The position numbers were made by a program, and so were the translations under genes. A DNA stretch of 34,950 bases from a bacterium (lineage in GTDB: Bacteria > Patescibacteriota > Minisyncoccia > Phycocordibacterales > JABMNX01): contig NZBM01000001.1 in the NCBI GenBank assembly GCA_002687905.1, positions 1 through 34,950 of the forward strand, read 5' to 3'. Below the pieces are notes generated by a model that saw only the letters and a list, made by a program, of their open reading frames with translations, was not told the DNA's origin and ran no database searches. Shown piece after piece: positions 9,240 to 19,836 of this stretch; position 1 is the first letter of the stretch, and each line of letters starts with the position of its first letter.

Positions 9240-9287
9240 TAATGATAATTTGCTCAAACAGCATAAAGCTGTTTTTGCAAATCATTA
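9239..9287 (-). terminator. Long hairpin immediately downstream of tRNA-Ser, probable terminator/processing signal
   Basis: Minus strand: GTAATGATTTGC...AAACAGC-TTTAT-GCTGTTT...GCAAATTATCATTAC. Confidence 0.5.
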
Positions 9288-9374
9288 CGGAGAGGATGGG
9301 ATTCGAACCCATGAAGGGCGTGAACCCTTACTCGCTTTCCAAGCGAGCGCCTTCGACCACTCAGCCACCTCTCC
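9288..9374 (-). tRNA. tRNA-Ser (anticodon GGA)
   Basis: GGAGAGGTGGCTGAGTGGTCGAAGGCGCTCGCTTGGAAAGCGAGTAAGGGTTCACGCCCTTCATGGGTTCGAATCCCATCCTCTCCG; long variable arm; anticodon loop TTGGAAA; CCA not encoded. Confidence 0.96.
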
Positions 9375-9388
9375 AGACGCTCTATATA

Positions 9389-10282
9389 CTATTTGCTCCC
9401 TCGAAGTGCTGCAACCCTCTCTACTACTGGCGGGTGCGTCATAAAAAACTTATGAAGTCCTTTTCTAGCTTCGGCTCCAAAAGGATTTGAGATAAAAAGG
9501 TGCGCTGTAGCATTATTTGCCCTTTTCATCGGCGCTTTGTACGTACTTATTTTTAGAAGTGCAGAAGCGAGTCCTTCAGGATAGCGCGTTAAAAGTGCGC
9601 CCGAGGCGTCAGCTAAAAACTCTCTTTTTCTTGAAATAGCGAGTTGAATAAGCTTTGCAATTATTGGTGAAAGTATTGCAAGCACAATCCCTGCAATCAC
9701 TAGAAATACACCCAATCTATTGTCGCGACTGTTTCCATGTCCCCCATAAAGACTCATTCGTATAAAGAAATCAGAGATAAGGGCAATAAAACCAACGAGA
9801 ACCACTACCACCGTCATTACGAGCATATCTCTGTTTCCAATGTGTGAAAGCTCGTGCGCTATCACTCCCTCAAGTTCATTTCTATCAAGCATAGAAAGAA
9901 GCCCTGAAGTCACTGCCACAACCGCATGCTCTTCATCTCGCCCCGTTGCAAAAGCGTTTGGTGCACTATCTTCAATAATATAGAGTTTGGGCATTTTAAG
10001 CCCTGCTGTAATAGAGAGATTTTCAACTATGTTCCACAATTCCCTATTTTCCTCTCGCTTCACCTCTCTTGCCCCAGTCATTTTGAGAACTATTCTGTCT
10101 GAATACCAATACGCACCAATGTTCATAAAAATACTTATCCCTACTGCAATCCAAAGAATAATCGGTGCATTCATAATGTATGAAAACGCAAAGCCAACAC
10201 CGATAACCACCACAAGAAATATGGTCATCAAAAACCACGTCTTTCTTACGTTACCATCTTGATGTGTGTAAATACTTGCCAT
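9389..10282 (-). CDS. htpX: HtpX-like M48 family zinc metalloprotease
   Basis: HELSHIGNRDMLV (HExxH) and REFLADASGALLTRYPEGLASALLKI. Confidence 0.93.
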   Translation of the reverse strand: MASIYTHQDGNVRKTWFLMTIFLVVVIGVGFAFSYIMNAPIILWIAVGISIFMNIGAYWYSDRIVLKMTGAREVKREENRELWNIVENLSITAGLKMPKLYIIEDSAPNAFATGRDEEHAVVAVTSGLLSMLDRNELEGVIAHELSHIGNRDMLVMTVVVVLVGFIALISDFFIRMSLYGGHGNSRDNRLGVFLVIAGIVLAILSPIIAKLIQLAISRKREFLADASGALLTRYPEGLASALLKISTYKAPMKRANNATAHLFISNPFGAEARKGLHKFFMTHPPVVERVAALRGSK

Positions 10283-10285
10283 ACT

Positions 10286-10795
10286 TTATGAAAAAATCTT
10301 CATTGTCTTTTTTACTTCGTCCTTAACCCCTTCTATACAGTCACATTTCATTACTTCGTCTTCATCAACCCAAGCAAAATCAGTGAATGCATCTTCTTCA
10401 AGAGACACTTCACCCTCCTTATACTTTGCCGCAAACCTAACAAGTATCACTGGAATGCCGTCAGGGCGTACAAAAAACACGCTGTTAATATACTCAAGAT
10501 AATCCTGTATCTCAATACCCGCTTCCTCCAGTGTTTCTCTTCTTAAAAGCTCCTCAATTGCATTTTCAAAATCAATAACATCTCCGTTCATACGTGTTGG
10601 ATTTTCTAAATCAAAATCCCCCCACTCAAGCTTTCCTCCCGGCACCGCCCATTTATTTGGATGCACCTTTTCTCTTGAATGACGCTTTAATATGAGACAT
10701 TTCTTATCACTCTCGTGATATACGACTACATTTGCAACAAAATAAAAGAGCTTGTCGCTCTTTGCACTCTCTGTACTTATTGCCTTAGTAGGCAT
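10286..10795 (-). CDS. NUDIX hydrolase
   Basis: Nudix box region GGKLEWGDF...AIEELLRRETLEEAGIEI. Confidence 0.9.
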   Translation of the reverse strand: MPTKAISTESAKSDKLFYFVANVVVYHESDKKCLILKRHSREKVHPNKWAVPGGKLEWGDFDLENPTRMNGDVIDFENAIEELLRRETLEEAGIEIQDYLEYINSVFFVRPDGIPVILVRFAAKYKEGEVSLEEDAFTDFAWVDEDEVMKCDCIEGVKDEVKKTMKIFS

Positions 10796-10796
10796 T

Positions 10797-11357
10797 TTAG
10801 AACTTCACCTTTACAGGTTCTTTTGCCGCAGCTTCACTCTCATCAAGTTCAAAGAAGTCTCGTTCTTCGAACTTAAAAGCATTCCCGACAATATTTTGAG
10901 GAAAACTCTGAAGTGCTGTATTTAGATCACGAACATTTGTGTTGTAGAAACGACGCGCTGCTTGAATTTTATTCTCCGTATCAGAAAGCTCGCGCTGAAG
11001 TTCAAGAAAGTTTTCATTTGCTTTAAGGTCTGGGTAGTTTTCAGACACTGCAAAAAGAGACTTTAGTGCTCCTGTAAGCATATTTTCAGCTCTCCCATGC
11101 TCCTCAATTGTGCCAGCATTCATTGCGGCTGTGCGCATCTCTGTTACTTTCTCAAATGTGTTTTTTTCGTGCGCGGCATAACCTTTGACTGTATCAACTA
11201 GATTTGGAATAAGGTCATAGCGACGCTTTAGCTGAACATCAATGTCTGCCCATGCCTCCTCCGCACGGTTTACCATTCTTATAAAACTGTTGTAAGCAAA
11301 GATTACCCAGAGGGCAACTACCGCAACTACTCCAATTACTATGTATAGAATATTCAT
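10797..11357 (-). CDS. lemA: LemA family protein
   Basis: N-terminal TM, then NRAEEAWADIDVQLKRRYDLIPNLVDTVKGYAAHEKNTFEKVTEMR. Confidence 0.93.
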   Translation of the reverse strand: MNILYIVIGVVAVVALWVIFAYNSFIRMVNRAEEAWADIDVQLKRRYDLIPNLVDTVKGYAAHEKNTFEKVTEMRTAAMNAGTIEEHGRAENMLTGALKSLFAVSENYPDLKANENFLELQRELSDTENKIQAARRFYNTNVRDLNTALQSFPQNIVGNAFKFEERDFFELDESEAAAKEPVKVKF

Positions 11358-11361
11358 ATTT

Positions 11362-11390
11362 TAAGCCAAAATTTGCGACTCAACCGGTTG
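11362..11390. repeat. Dispersed palindrome-containing repeat, copy 1
   Basis: TAAGCCAAAATTTGCGACTCAACCGGTTG is the exact reverse complement of 28456-28484 (29 nt). Confidence 0.85.
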
Positions 11391-11407
11391 GGTTGATTAT
11401 AGCACCA

Positions 11408-13382
<1,975 letters not shown>

Positions 13383-13402
13383 ATCTAAATTTATGCGCAG
13401 GA

Positions 13403-13431
13403 ATTATAGACTCTAAACACCTTTATGTCAA
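13403..13431 (-). promoter_or_regulatory. Perfect-consensus sigma70 promoter for groES-groEL
   Basis: Minus strand TTGACA - 17 nt - TATAAT, 20 nt upstream of the groES ATG. Confidence 0.8.
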
Positions 13432-13437
13432 ATCCAC

Positions 13438-13465
13438 TTGCCAAATTGATGGCCAGTGCTATACT
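13438..13465 (+). promoter_or_regulatory. Sigma70-like promoter for secG
   Basis: TTGCCA (13438-13443), 16 nt spacer, TATACT (13460-13465), 9 nt before the secG ATG. Confidence 0.6.
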
Positions 13466-13474
13466 CCCTCTCAA

Positions 13475-13705
13475 ATGGAAGCATTAGAGGCATTACTGCC
13501 ATATATACAGATTGCGCTCTCCATCCTACTAGTTATAGCCATACTGCTTCAGCAGACCGGCGCTGGGCTTGGAGGTGCTTTTGGAGGAGACAACTTTAGC
13601 GCGGGTTTTCACACAAGACGAGGTGCTGAAAGAACTCTTTTCTATGGAACCATAGTCATTGGCGTACTTTTTGGGCTTTCAGCATTTATTGCACTCATTA
13701 TCTAA
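13475..13705 (+). CDS. secG: Preprotein translocase subunit SecG
   Basis: Two hydrophobic segments flanking LLQQTGAGLGGAFGGDNFSAGFHTRRGAERTLFYGTIV. Start chosen at ATG 13475 (MEALEALLPYIQIAL) because the longer ORF in the track overlaps groES. Confidence 0.85.
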   Translation: MEALEALLPYIQIALSILLVIAILLQQTGAGLGGAFGGDNFSAGFHTRRGAERTLFYGTIVIGVLFGLSAFIALII

Positions 13706-13735
13706 TAACTAATCTCTAGACCGAGATAAAAATAC

Positions 13736-15472
13736 GTGAAATATAAAAGCTTTTTGCTAAGGAGATTTGAAATCCCTAAGGCTGAAACACTACGAAATAC
13801 TGTTAAAAATCTTTCTCCACTTGAGAAGGTAATTTTTAGTGTACTTGTTGGATTCCTCGCTATTACCACTTTCTCACTTCTCTCTTCTGTAAACAAATTC
13901 TTAATAAGCGATGTACCTGCTCGCGGAGGAGCACTTTCCGAAGGTATTGTTGGATTCCCAAGATTCATTAATCCAGTACTAGCCACAACTGATGCCGACA
14001 GAGATTTAACTGCGCTCATCTACTCGGGACTCCTTCGCGCAACCCCAGAAGGTCTTCTTACTCCAGATTTAGCAGAGAACTATTCAATATCAGAAGACGG
14101 TTTAACTTATAGCTTTGTAATAAAAGAAGACGCAGTATTTCATGACGGAAAACCTGTCACTGCTGACGATGTAGTATTCACAATTCTCCGCGCTCAAGAC
14201 CCGGCACTAAAGAGTCCTAAAAGAGCAAACTGGGACGGAGTATCGGTTGAAAAAATTGATGAAAGAGAAATCAGTTTTACACTAAATCGTCCATACGCTC
14301 CTTTTCTTGAAAATACAACTATTGGAATACTCCCATCTCATATATGGAGAGTGGTTGAGTCTGACCAATTCCCATTTAGCGACAGAAACACCGAGCCTGT
14401 AGGTTCTGGTCCTTATAAAGTAGACAAAATTGAGAGAAATAATTCGGGAGTACCGGAACTCTACATATTAAAATCATTCAATAACTATTCTTTAGGAGAG
14501 CCATTTATAAGCACACTTACATTCAAGTTTTACACTGGAGAGGATGAGCTTTTAAGAAGTTATGAAAGAGGTAAAATAGACTCACTAAACAGCATTGCCT
14601 CCGAATCACTTCGCCAAATAAACCCAAAGAGGACCGAAAAAGTTCCCCTGCCAAGGATGTTTGCAGTATTCTTCAATCAAAACCAGGCGCAAATATTCTC
14701 AAATTTTGAAGTAAGAAAAGCGCTGGAGGCTGTTATAGATAAGAGAAAGATTGTAAGTGAAGTGCTGGGAGGATACGCAACAATGGTAGATAGTCCAATA
14801 CCTCCAGGCCTACTCCCAAGGTCAACTACCCCGGACGAGAAGACCTTTAACGAGAAAGAGAAGCTGGAAGAAGGAAAAGAGATACTAGAGAAAAGTGGTT
14901 GGAAATTTGATGAGGAAGAAAATCTTTGGAAACACTCAAAAAAAGGAATCCTTTCTTTCTCCCTTGCTACCTCAAACGTAAAGGAGCTCAAGGCGGTCTC
15001 TCAAATCATTAAGGAGTCGTGGGAAAAACTTGGTATAGATGTAAATCTTCAAATCTTTGCTGTTGGAGATTTAAATCAAAACATAATAAGGCCTAGAAAA
15101 TACGATGCGCTTTTATTTGGAGAGATTGTCGGTAGAGAGCTAGATCTATTTGCTTTCTGGCATTCCTCACAAAGAAATGATCCTGGATTAAACATTGCCC
15201 TTTACGCAAACATTGATGCAGACGCTTTTCTTGAAAAAGGAAGAACCGCAACAGATAAGCGTATACAATTTGATGCATATAGAGACTTTGAGAAAGAAGT
15301 TAAGGTGGATTCCCCCGCTATCTTTCTTTATTCTCCCGACTTTATATACATAGTTCCCGAGCGAATAAAAGGTCTATCGCTTGGTTCAGTAACAACTCCT
15401 GCGGAACGTTTCTTAAATGTCCACGAGTGGTACATAAAAACAGATCGCGTATGGAATTTCTTTGCTAATTAA
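13736..15472 (+). CDS. ABC-transporter substrate-binding protein family 5 (peptide/OppA-like)
   Basis: N-terminal TM; DLTALIYSGLLRATPEGLLTPDLAENYSISEDGLTYSFVIKEDAVFHDGKPVTADDVVFTI (SBP_bac_5 signature); GTG start. Confidence 0.92.
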   Translation: MKYKSFLLRRFEIPKAETLRNTVKNLSPLEKVIFSVLVGFLAITTFSLLSSVNKFLISDVPARGGALSEGIVGFPRFINPVLATTDADRDLTALIYSGLLRATPEGLLTPDLAENYSISEDGLTYSFVIKEDAVFHDGKPVTADDVVFTILRAQDPALKSPKRANWDGVSVEKIDEREISFTLNRPYAPFLENTTIGILPSHIWRVVESDQFPFSDRNTEPVGSGPYKVDKIERNNSGVPELYILKSFNNYSLGEPFISTLTFKFYTGEDELLRSYERGKIDSLNSIASESLRQINPKRTEKVPLPRMFAVFFNQNQAQIFSNFEVRKALEAVIDKRKIVSEVLGGYATMVDSPIPPGLLPRSTTPDEKTFNEKEKLEEGKEILEKSGWKFDEEENLWKHSKKGILSFSLATSNVKELKAVSQIIKESWEKLGIDVNLQIFAVGDLNQNIIRPRKYDALLFGEIVGRELDLFAFWHSSQRNDPGLNIALYANIDADAFLEKGRTATDKRIQFDAYRDFEKEVKVDSPAIFLYSPDFIYIVPERIKGLSLGSVTTPAERFLNVHEWYIKTDRVWNFFAN

Positions 15473-15484
15473 TAATTAACTAAA

Positions 15485-17296
15485 ATGCCCCCAAGAAAAA
15501 CTACAAGACTAAACACTAGAAGAACTTCTCAAAGGAAAACCTCCGGCAGAAAAACTACAAATAGAGCTTCTAGAAATGCTCCCAGTCTAGCTCCTAGAAA
15601 AAAGGAAGTTGTAATACCTGCGCCCGGAGAAGATACGGTTAGAATAATACCTTTAGGAGGAGTTGAAGAGGTTGGAAGAAATATGACCGCAGTAGAAACT
15701 GCCGATGATATCGTGGTAGTTGATGCCGGTTTTCAGTTTGTGGCAGAAGAAGCTCCGGGTGTAGATTATGTGCTTCCAAATACACGCTATCTTGAACAAA
15801 GGAAAAATAAAATAAGAGCTCTTATAGTTACCCACGGACACTTAGACCACATAGGTGGTATTCCTTACATAATGGAAAGAATCGGAAACCCTCCGATTTA
15901 TACTAGCGAGCTTACCGCAATGATGATTAAGAAGAGGAATGAGGAGTTTCGTAATCTCAAACAGTCTGAAGTACATACTCTTGACCCAAACGCCCCTCTT
16001 ACGCTAGGAAAGATGAAAATAAAAACTTTCCCAGTTACTCACTCAATTCCTGATTCAACTGGAATAATAATTAGCACTAAACATGGAAACGTAGTTTTAA
16101 GTGGTGACTTAAAGCTTGAACACGAAGACGAAATACCAAGCAAAAGAGAGGAGGCAAACTGGGCAAAATTTGAAAAAGAGAAAAATATCATATTTATTGC
16201 CGACTCAACTAATGCTCAACAAGATGGATTCTCAATACCAGAGAGAAGGGTCTTTGAAACACTTGAAGATATAATCAAAGGTGCGAGTGGAAGAGTAATT
16301 ATTGGAACTTTTGCTTCACAGTTTGAGCGAATGATTAAGATAATTGAAATTTGCGAGAAGCTCAATAAAAAAATAGTCACAGAAGGAAGAAGTATAAAAA
16401 CAAACCTTGAAATTGCTGAAAGAGCAAAAAGAGTTGAACCAAAAAAAGGCACTATAATCCCCTCTCAAGAGATGTCTGATTATCCGCCAGACAAGATAGT
16501 TATTCTTTCTACTGGTGCGCAAGGTGAAGAATTTGCTGCTCTTTCAAGGATTGCGACCGGAAAACATAAGTTCGTTAAATTAACAAAAAGGGACACTATA
16601 GTTCTTTCATCTTCTGTCATTCCTGGAAATGAACTTGCGGTTCAGAGACTCAAAGACAACCTCTACCGACACGCAGGGAAGATAATCCACTACAGAGCTT
16701 CAGACGTGCATTCAACAGGCCACGGAAATACCGGCGAGCTAATCTGGATAAATAAAAAAGTGGGAGCTAAGTTCTTTATGCCCGCGTATGGCTATCGCTC
16801 AATGACGCAAAGCCATGCAAATGCAGTGATAGAGTCTGGCTTTCCGGAGAAAAACGTAGTTGTAGCAGACAACGGAACAATAGTTGATATAGAGAAAGGA
16901 GAAAAAATGACAGTTAGAAAAGAAATGGCGCCGTCAAATCCGATGATGGTTGACGGCTTTTCAATCGGAGATGTTCAAGATGTTGTTATTCGAGATAGAA
17001 AAAACATGTCCCAAGATGGAATGTTCGTCGTCATTGCTACTATTAATTTAAAGACTGGAAAGCTTAGAAAATCCCCCGACATCATATCCCGTGGTTTCGT
17101 ATACCTTAGAGAATCCCAAGACCTTCTTCAACAAACTCGTCTTATCATCAAAAAGAGTATTGAAAATTCCACAAATGGAATGCATCCTATAAACTTTGAC
17201 TTCGTGAAGGATAATCTGACGGATGAAGTAGCAAACTTCCTGTTCCAGAAGACTAATAAGCACCCAATAGTTATACCAGTGCTTCTCGGCGTATAA
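15485..17296 (+). CDS. rnj: Ribonuclease J (metallo-beta-lactamase/beta-CASP)
   Basis: VRIIPLGGVEEVGRNMTAVE, THGHLDHIGGIPYI, SGDLKLEHEDEIP, VHSTGHGNTGEL motifs; basic N-terminal extension. Confidence 0.96.
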   Translation: MPPRKTTRLNTRRTSQRKTSGRKTTNRASRNAPSLAPRKKEVVIPAPGEDTVRIIPLGGVEEVGRNMTAVETADDIVVVDAGFQFVAEEAPGVDYVLPNTRYLEQRKNKIRALIVTHGHLDHIGGIPYIMERIGNPPIYTSELTAMMIKKRNEEFRNLKQSEVHTLDPNAPLTLGKMKIKTFPVTHSIPDSTGIIISTKHGNVVLSGDLKLEHEDEIPSKREEANWAKFEKEKNIIFIADSTNAQQDGFSIPERRVFETLEDIIKGASGRVIIGTFASQFERMIKIIEICEKLNKKIVTEGRSIKTNLEIAERAKRVEPKKGTIIPSQEMSDYPPDKIVILSTGAQGEEFAALSRIATGKHKFVKLTKRDTIVLSSSVIPGNELAVQRLKDNLYRHAGKIIHYRASDVHSTGHGNTGELIWINKKVGAKFFMPAYGYRSMTQSHANAVIESGFPEKNVVVADNGTIVDIEKGEKMTVRKEMAPSNPMMVDGFSIGDVQDVVIRDRKNMSQDGMFVVIATINLKTGKLRKSPDIISRGFVYLRESQDLLQQTRLIIKKSIENSTNGMHPINFDFVKDNLTDEVANFLFQKTNKHPIVIPVLLGV

Positions 17297-17303
17297 TCTT
17301 ATA

Positions 17304-18485
17304 ATGGTATTTTCACGCCAGCTTATTCGCCAAAAACTCTCTTTTGGGGCTCTTTATGTAATTAATTTTGCATTCTCCTTCCATTTCTTCTTCACGATAT
17401 ATTTCAACTCAACATTCCTTGAGGAACGTGGAGTTGAGCAATCGCTTGTTGGACTCATCTATATAATTGGTTCTTTTCTTAGTATATTTGGTCTTTATTT
17501 TGCCCCAAGACTGTTTAGTCTAATCGGAAATTACTTTTCAATACTTCTTTTTGCATTAATTGAAGGTTTGGCTTTCTTAGGACTTTACGCAATTACCGAC
17601 ACCTTCGCTACCATATCTTTTTTCTTAATTTACTCCGTAATGTACCCATTGATAGTAGTCAGTTTAGACATATTTCTTGAAAATTGTACAAAGATTGAGA
17701 AAAACACGGGAAGTATCAGAGGTATATTTCTTACCACAACAAATATAGCGCTGATAGTTGCTCCGCTAATTGCAGGATTTGTACTTGATTCTTATGGGTT
17801 TGAGTCAATTTACCTTGTAGCCGCGCTCCTTCTTGTGCCAATTATGTTTTTAGTTTCAATGATCCTTAAAAATTTTGAGGACCCGGTGTACGAAAAACTG
17901 AGAATATTGCCTGCAATTAAGGAACTCCATCAAAGGAGTGATATGAGGAATATCCTCATACTTCATCTTCTTTTAAGATTCTTCTTTACCTTTATGGTTA
18001 TCTACACCCCGATATACCTTCACACACAAATTGGATTCACCTTCTCCCAAATAGGAATGCTCTCGGCAATAATGCTTATACCTTTTGCTCTTTTCGAGTA
18101 TCCCTTAGGGAAAATTGCTGATACATTTTTTGGAGAAAAAGAGATACTATTTCTAGGATTCCTTTTGATGATAGTAGCAACTTCCACTCTCTCCTTTATC
18201 ACATCAGCAAGCTTCATGCTTTGGGCAGTCATATTGTTTTTAACAAGAACTGGTGCAAGTGCAGTTGAGATTATGACAGAAAGTTATTTCTTTAAACATA
18301 TTGATGGAGATGATGCAGATAACATAAGTGTATTTAGAATAATGCGACCACTTGGATACATTGTGGGACCAGCAGTTGGTACTGCATTTCTGTTTTTCTT
18401 TGATTTTCAATATATTTTCTTGGTAATTGGAATAATATTATTACCAAGCCTTCTTCTTACTCCAAGGCTTAAAGATTCAAAATAG
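17304..18485 (+). CDS. Major facilitator superfamily transporter
   Basis: 393 aa, about 12 hydrophobic segments, MFS-like layout. Confidence 0.8.
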   Translation: MVFSRQLIRQKLSFGALYVINFAFSFHFFFTIYFNSTFLEERGVEQSLVGLIYIIGSFLSIFGLYFAPRLFSLIGNYFSILLFALIEGLAFLGLYAITDTFATISFFLIYSVMYPLIVVSLDIFLENCTKIEKNTGSIRGIFLTTTNIALIVAPLIAGFVLDSYGFESIYLVAALLLVPIMFLVSMILKNFEDPVYEKLRILPAIKELHQRSDMRNILILHLLLRFFFTFMVIYTPIYLHTQIGFTFSQIGMLSAIMLIPFALFEYPLGKIADTFFGEKEILFLGFLLMIVATSTLSFITSASFMLWAVILFLTRTGASAVEIMTESYFFKHIDGDDADNISVFRIMRPLGYIVGPAVGTAFLFFFDFQYIFLVIGIILLPSLLLTPRLKDSK

Positions 18486-18517
18486 GATAGAATAAAGATA
18501 GAAAGGAGTTTCTGAAG

Positions 18518-18754
18518 ATGAGTAAGGACAACTACGAAGTGGCGGGTGGTAACACCCTAAGACTCATCGGAGCAACTGCTCTGTTGGGATTTGTGCTGTT
18601 TGTGGCAGCTATTCCAATATTTTTTCCGGTCAGTGGTTATTCAAGACCACTTGCAGCGGGGTCTGTCGCAGTATTTGTACTCGCTGGGCTGATATTCCTA
18701 CCTCCCATCTATCGAATTGCAAGAAATGCGATTCGTAAGAAGCCGCCGAAATGA
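18518..18754 (+). CDS. Small two-TM membrane protein, unknown function
   Basis: 78 aa; SD-like GAAAGGAG upstream; two hydrophobic stretches; terminator overlaps the 3' end. Confidence 0.7.
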   Translation: MSKDNYEVAGGNTLRLIGATALLGFVLFVAAIPIFFPVSGYSRPLAAGSVAVFVLAGLIFLPPIYRIARNAIRKKPPK

Positions 18755-18773
18755 AGTAGGCGGCTTCTGTTTT
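18738..18773 (+). terminator. Intrinsic terminator overlapping the stop of the 78-aa gene
   Basis: AGAAGCCGCC...GGCGGCTTCT then GTTTTT. Confidence 0.85.
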
Positions 18774-18792
18774 TATGCCCAGAAATTAAAAC

Positions 18793-18863
18793 AGCAAAAC
18801 CCTCATTAAATAAATAGAGGGGTTGTTGTCGCCCTTCTCCTTGGGCGTTTAAAGAACAGGTCG
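18793..18863 (-). ncRNA. Candidate small structured RNA (or structured 3' region of the HAD gene)
   Basis: Minus strand: TTGATT-16 nt-TAGAAT promoter-like pair, hairpin CGCCC-AAGGAGAA-GGGCG, then CCCTC...GAGGG-TTTT terminator. Confidence 0.3.
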
Positions 18864-18910
18864 GCAACTATTCTAACAACACAAAAACTCAAATCAACCT
18901 GTGGATAGTA

Positions 18911-19594
18911 TTAGATTTCGTATATTACGTCTTTTCTTTCAACCACAACTTTCCAGCCCAACCTTTTTGCTTGTTTGTAGAGTTTTTGGTTCGGATTAAA
19001 GCAAATTGGCTTATCAACCAACTCAAGAAAAGGTATGTCCCCTTCAGTGTCGCCCACACCAATTGAGTCTTTGAGTGTGAGACCATCTTTCTCAATGGCG
19101 CGCCTTACAATATTTGCCTTATTCTCTATTAAGTGTTCATCAATAATCTTTCCGGTAAATCTGTCTTGCGGACCAAGTTCATATATTCGCCCATAGACTT
19201 TATTAAATCCTAAGCTTCTACAAAAACTATCAAGTATCGCTTTTGGAGATTGAGACACAGCTAAAAGATAGAAATTTTTACTCTTTAATTCTTTAATAAG
19301 ATCGCGTGTATAACGATAGACGTGCTTTCTCTGCTCGCTTACAACTTCTTTTGCCAAATCACTGAAATCTCCGTAGTGAACTCCTTTTATATTTTTCATA
19401 AAAGAAGCTGCAAGAGAGTAAATATATGCCTCATAGTCACCCTCTCTCTCAACCCATTTTCTATAATCTCTTTCGTATTCTTTTCTGGCTTTCTCAGGAA
19501 AAATCCCTCTTTCAATAAGCATCTCTGTAAGCTCAATTACGAGACTCGAGCGAAATATTGTTCCATCAACATCAAAAATAGCTGCTTTTTTCAT
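18911..19594 (-). CDS. HAD-IB family hydrolase (SerB-like phosphatase)
   Basis: AIFDVDGTIFRSS motif I; VSQSPKAIL; GVGDTEGDIPFLELVDKPICFNPN. Confidence 0.9.
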   Translation of the reverse strand: MKKAAIFDVDGTIFRSSLVIELTEMLIERGIFPEKARKEYERDYRKWVEREGDYEAYIYSLAASFMKNIKGVHYGDFSDLAKEVVSEQRKHVYRYTRDLIKELKSKNFYLLAVSQSPKAILDSFCRSLGFNKVYGRIYELGPQDRFTGKIIDEHLIENKANIVRRAIEKDGLTLKDSIGVGDTEGDIPFLELVDKPICFNPNQKLYKQAKRLGWKVVVERKDVIYEI

Positions 19595-19611
19595 ATAGAA
19601 ATCCTAGCATA

Positions 19612-19799
19612 AAAGAAAGAACCGACGCTCGGGACGTCGGTTTGGCGTCGGTCCGTGGAGATTGGGCCAGTTTTGCCTTCACAGGATTTCACCGTGGTGA
19701 CCTTCGCGCTCTTCTCGAAGAAGCTTGCAATTCGGGACCACACAGACGATGACCTCTTGAGAGTAAGGTGCCCTCTGCCCAATATCCCCACGAACAGAC
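19612..19799 (-). ncRNA. Candidate ~190-nt structured ncRNA, 6S-RNA-like architecture
   Basis: Minus strand: promoter TTGACA-17 nt-TATTAT; 5'/3' closing stem GUUCGUGGGGAUAUUGGGC / GCCCAAUCUCCACGGAC; apical hairpin CUUCU-UCG-AGAAG; terminator ACCGACG-TCCCGAG-CGTCGGT-TCTTTCTTTT. Confidence 0.6.
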
Positions 19800-19805
19800 A
19801 CATGG

Positions 19806-19834
19806 ATAATAACTCAAGGTGTACAGCATGTCAA
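19806..19834 (-). promoter_or_regulatory. Near-consensus sigma70 promoter of the ncRNA candidate
   Basis: Minus strand TTGACA (19829-19834), 17 nt spacer, TATTAT (19806-19811). Confidence 0.7.
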
Positions 19835-19836
19835 CT

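Noticed and set aside
9048-9490. ORFs 9048..9242, 9242..9490 and 9250..9444
   Set aside because: Read through the tRNA-derived element, antisense to tRNA-Ser (...ERMGFEPMKGVNPYSLSKRAPSTTQP is a classic antisense tRNA translation) and into htpX.
19591-19803. 70-aa minus ORF in the HAD-HtrA intergenic region
   Set aside because: Begins at the predicted transcription start, lacks an SD, reads through the terminator, and the region has strong 5'-3' RNA pairing; treated as ncRNA.
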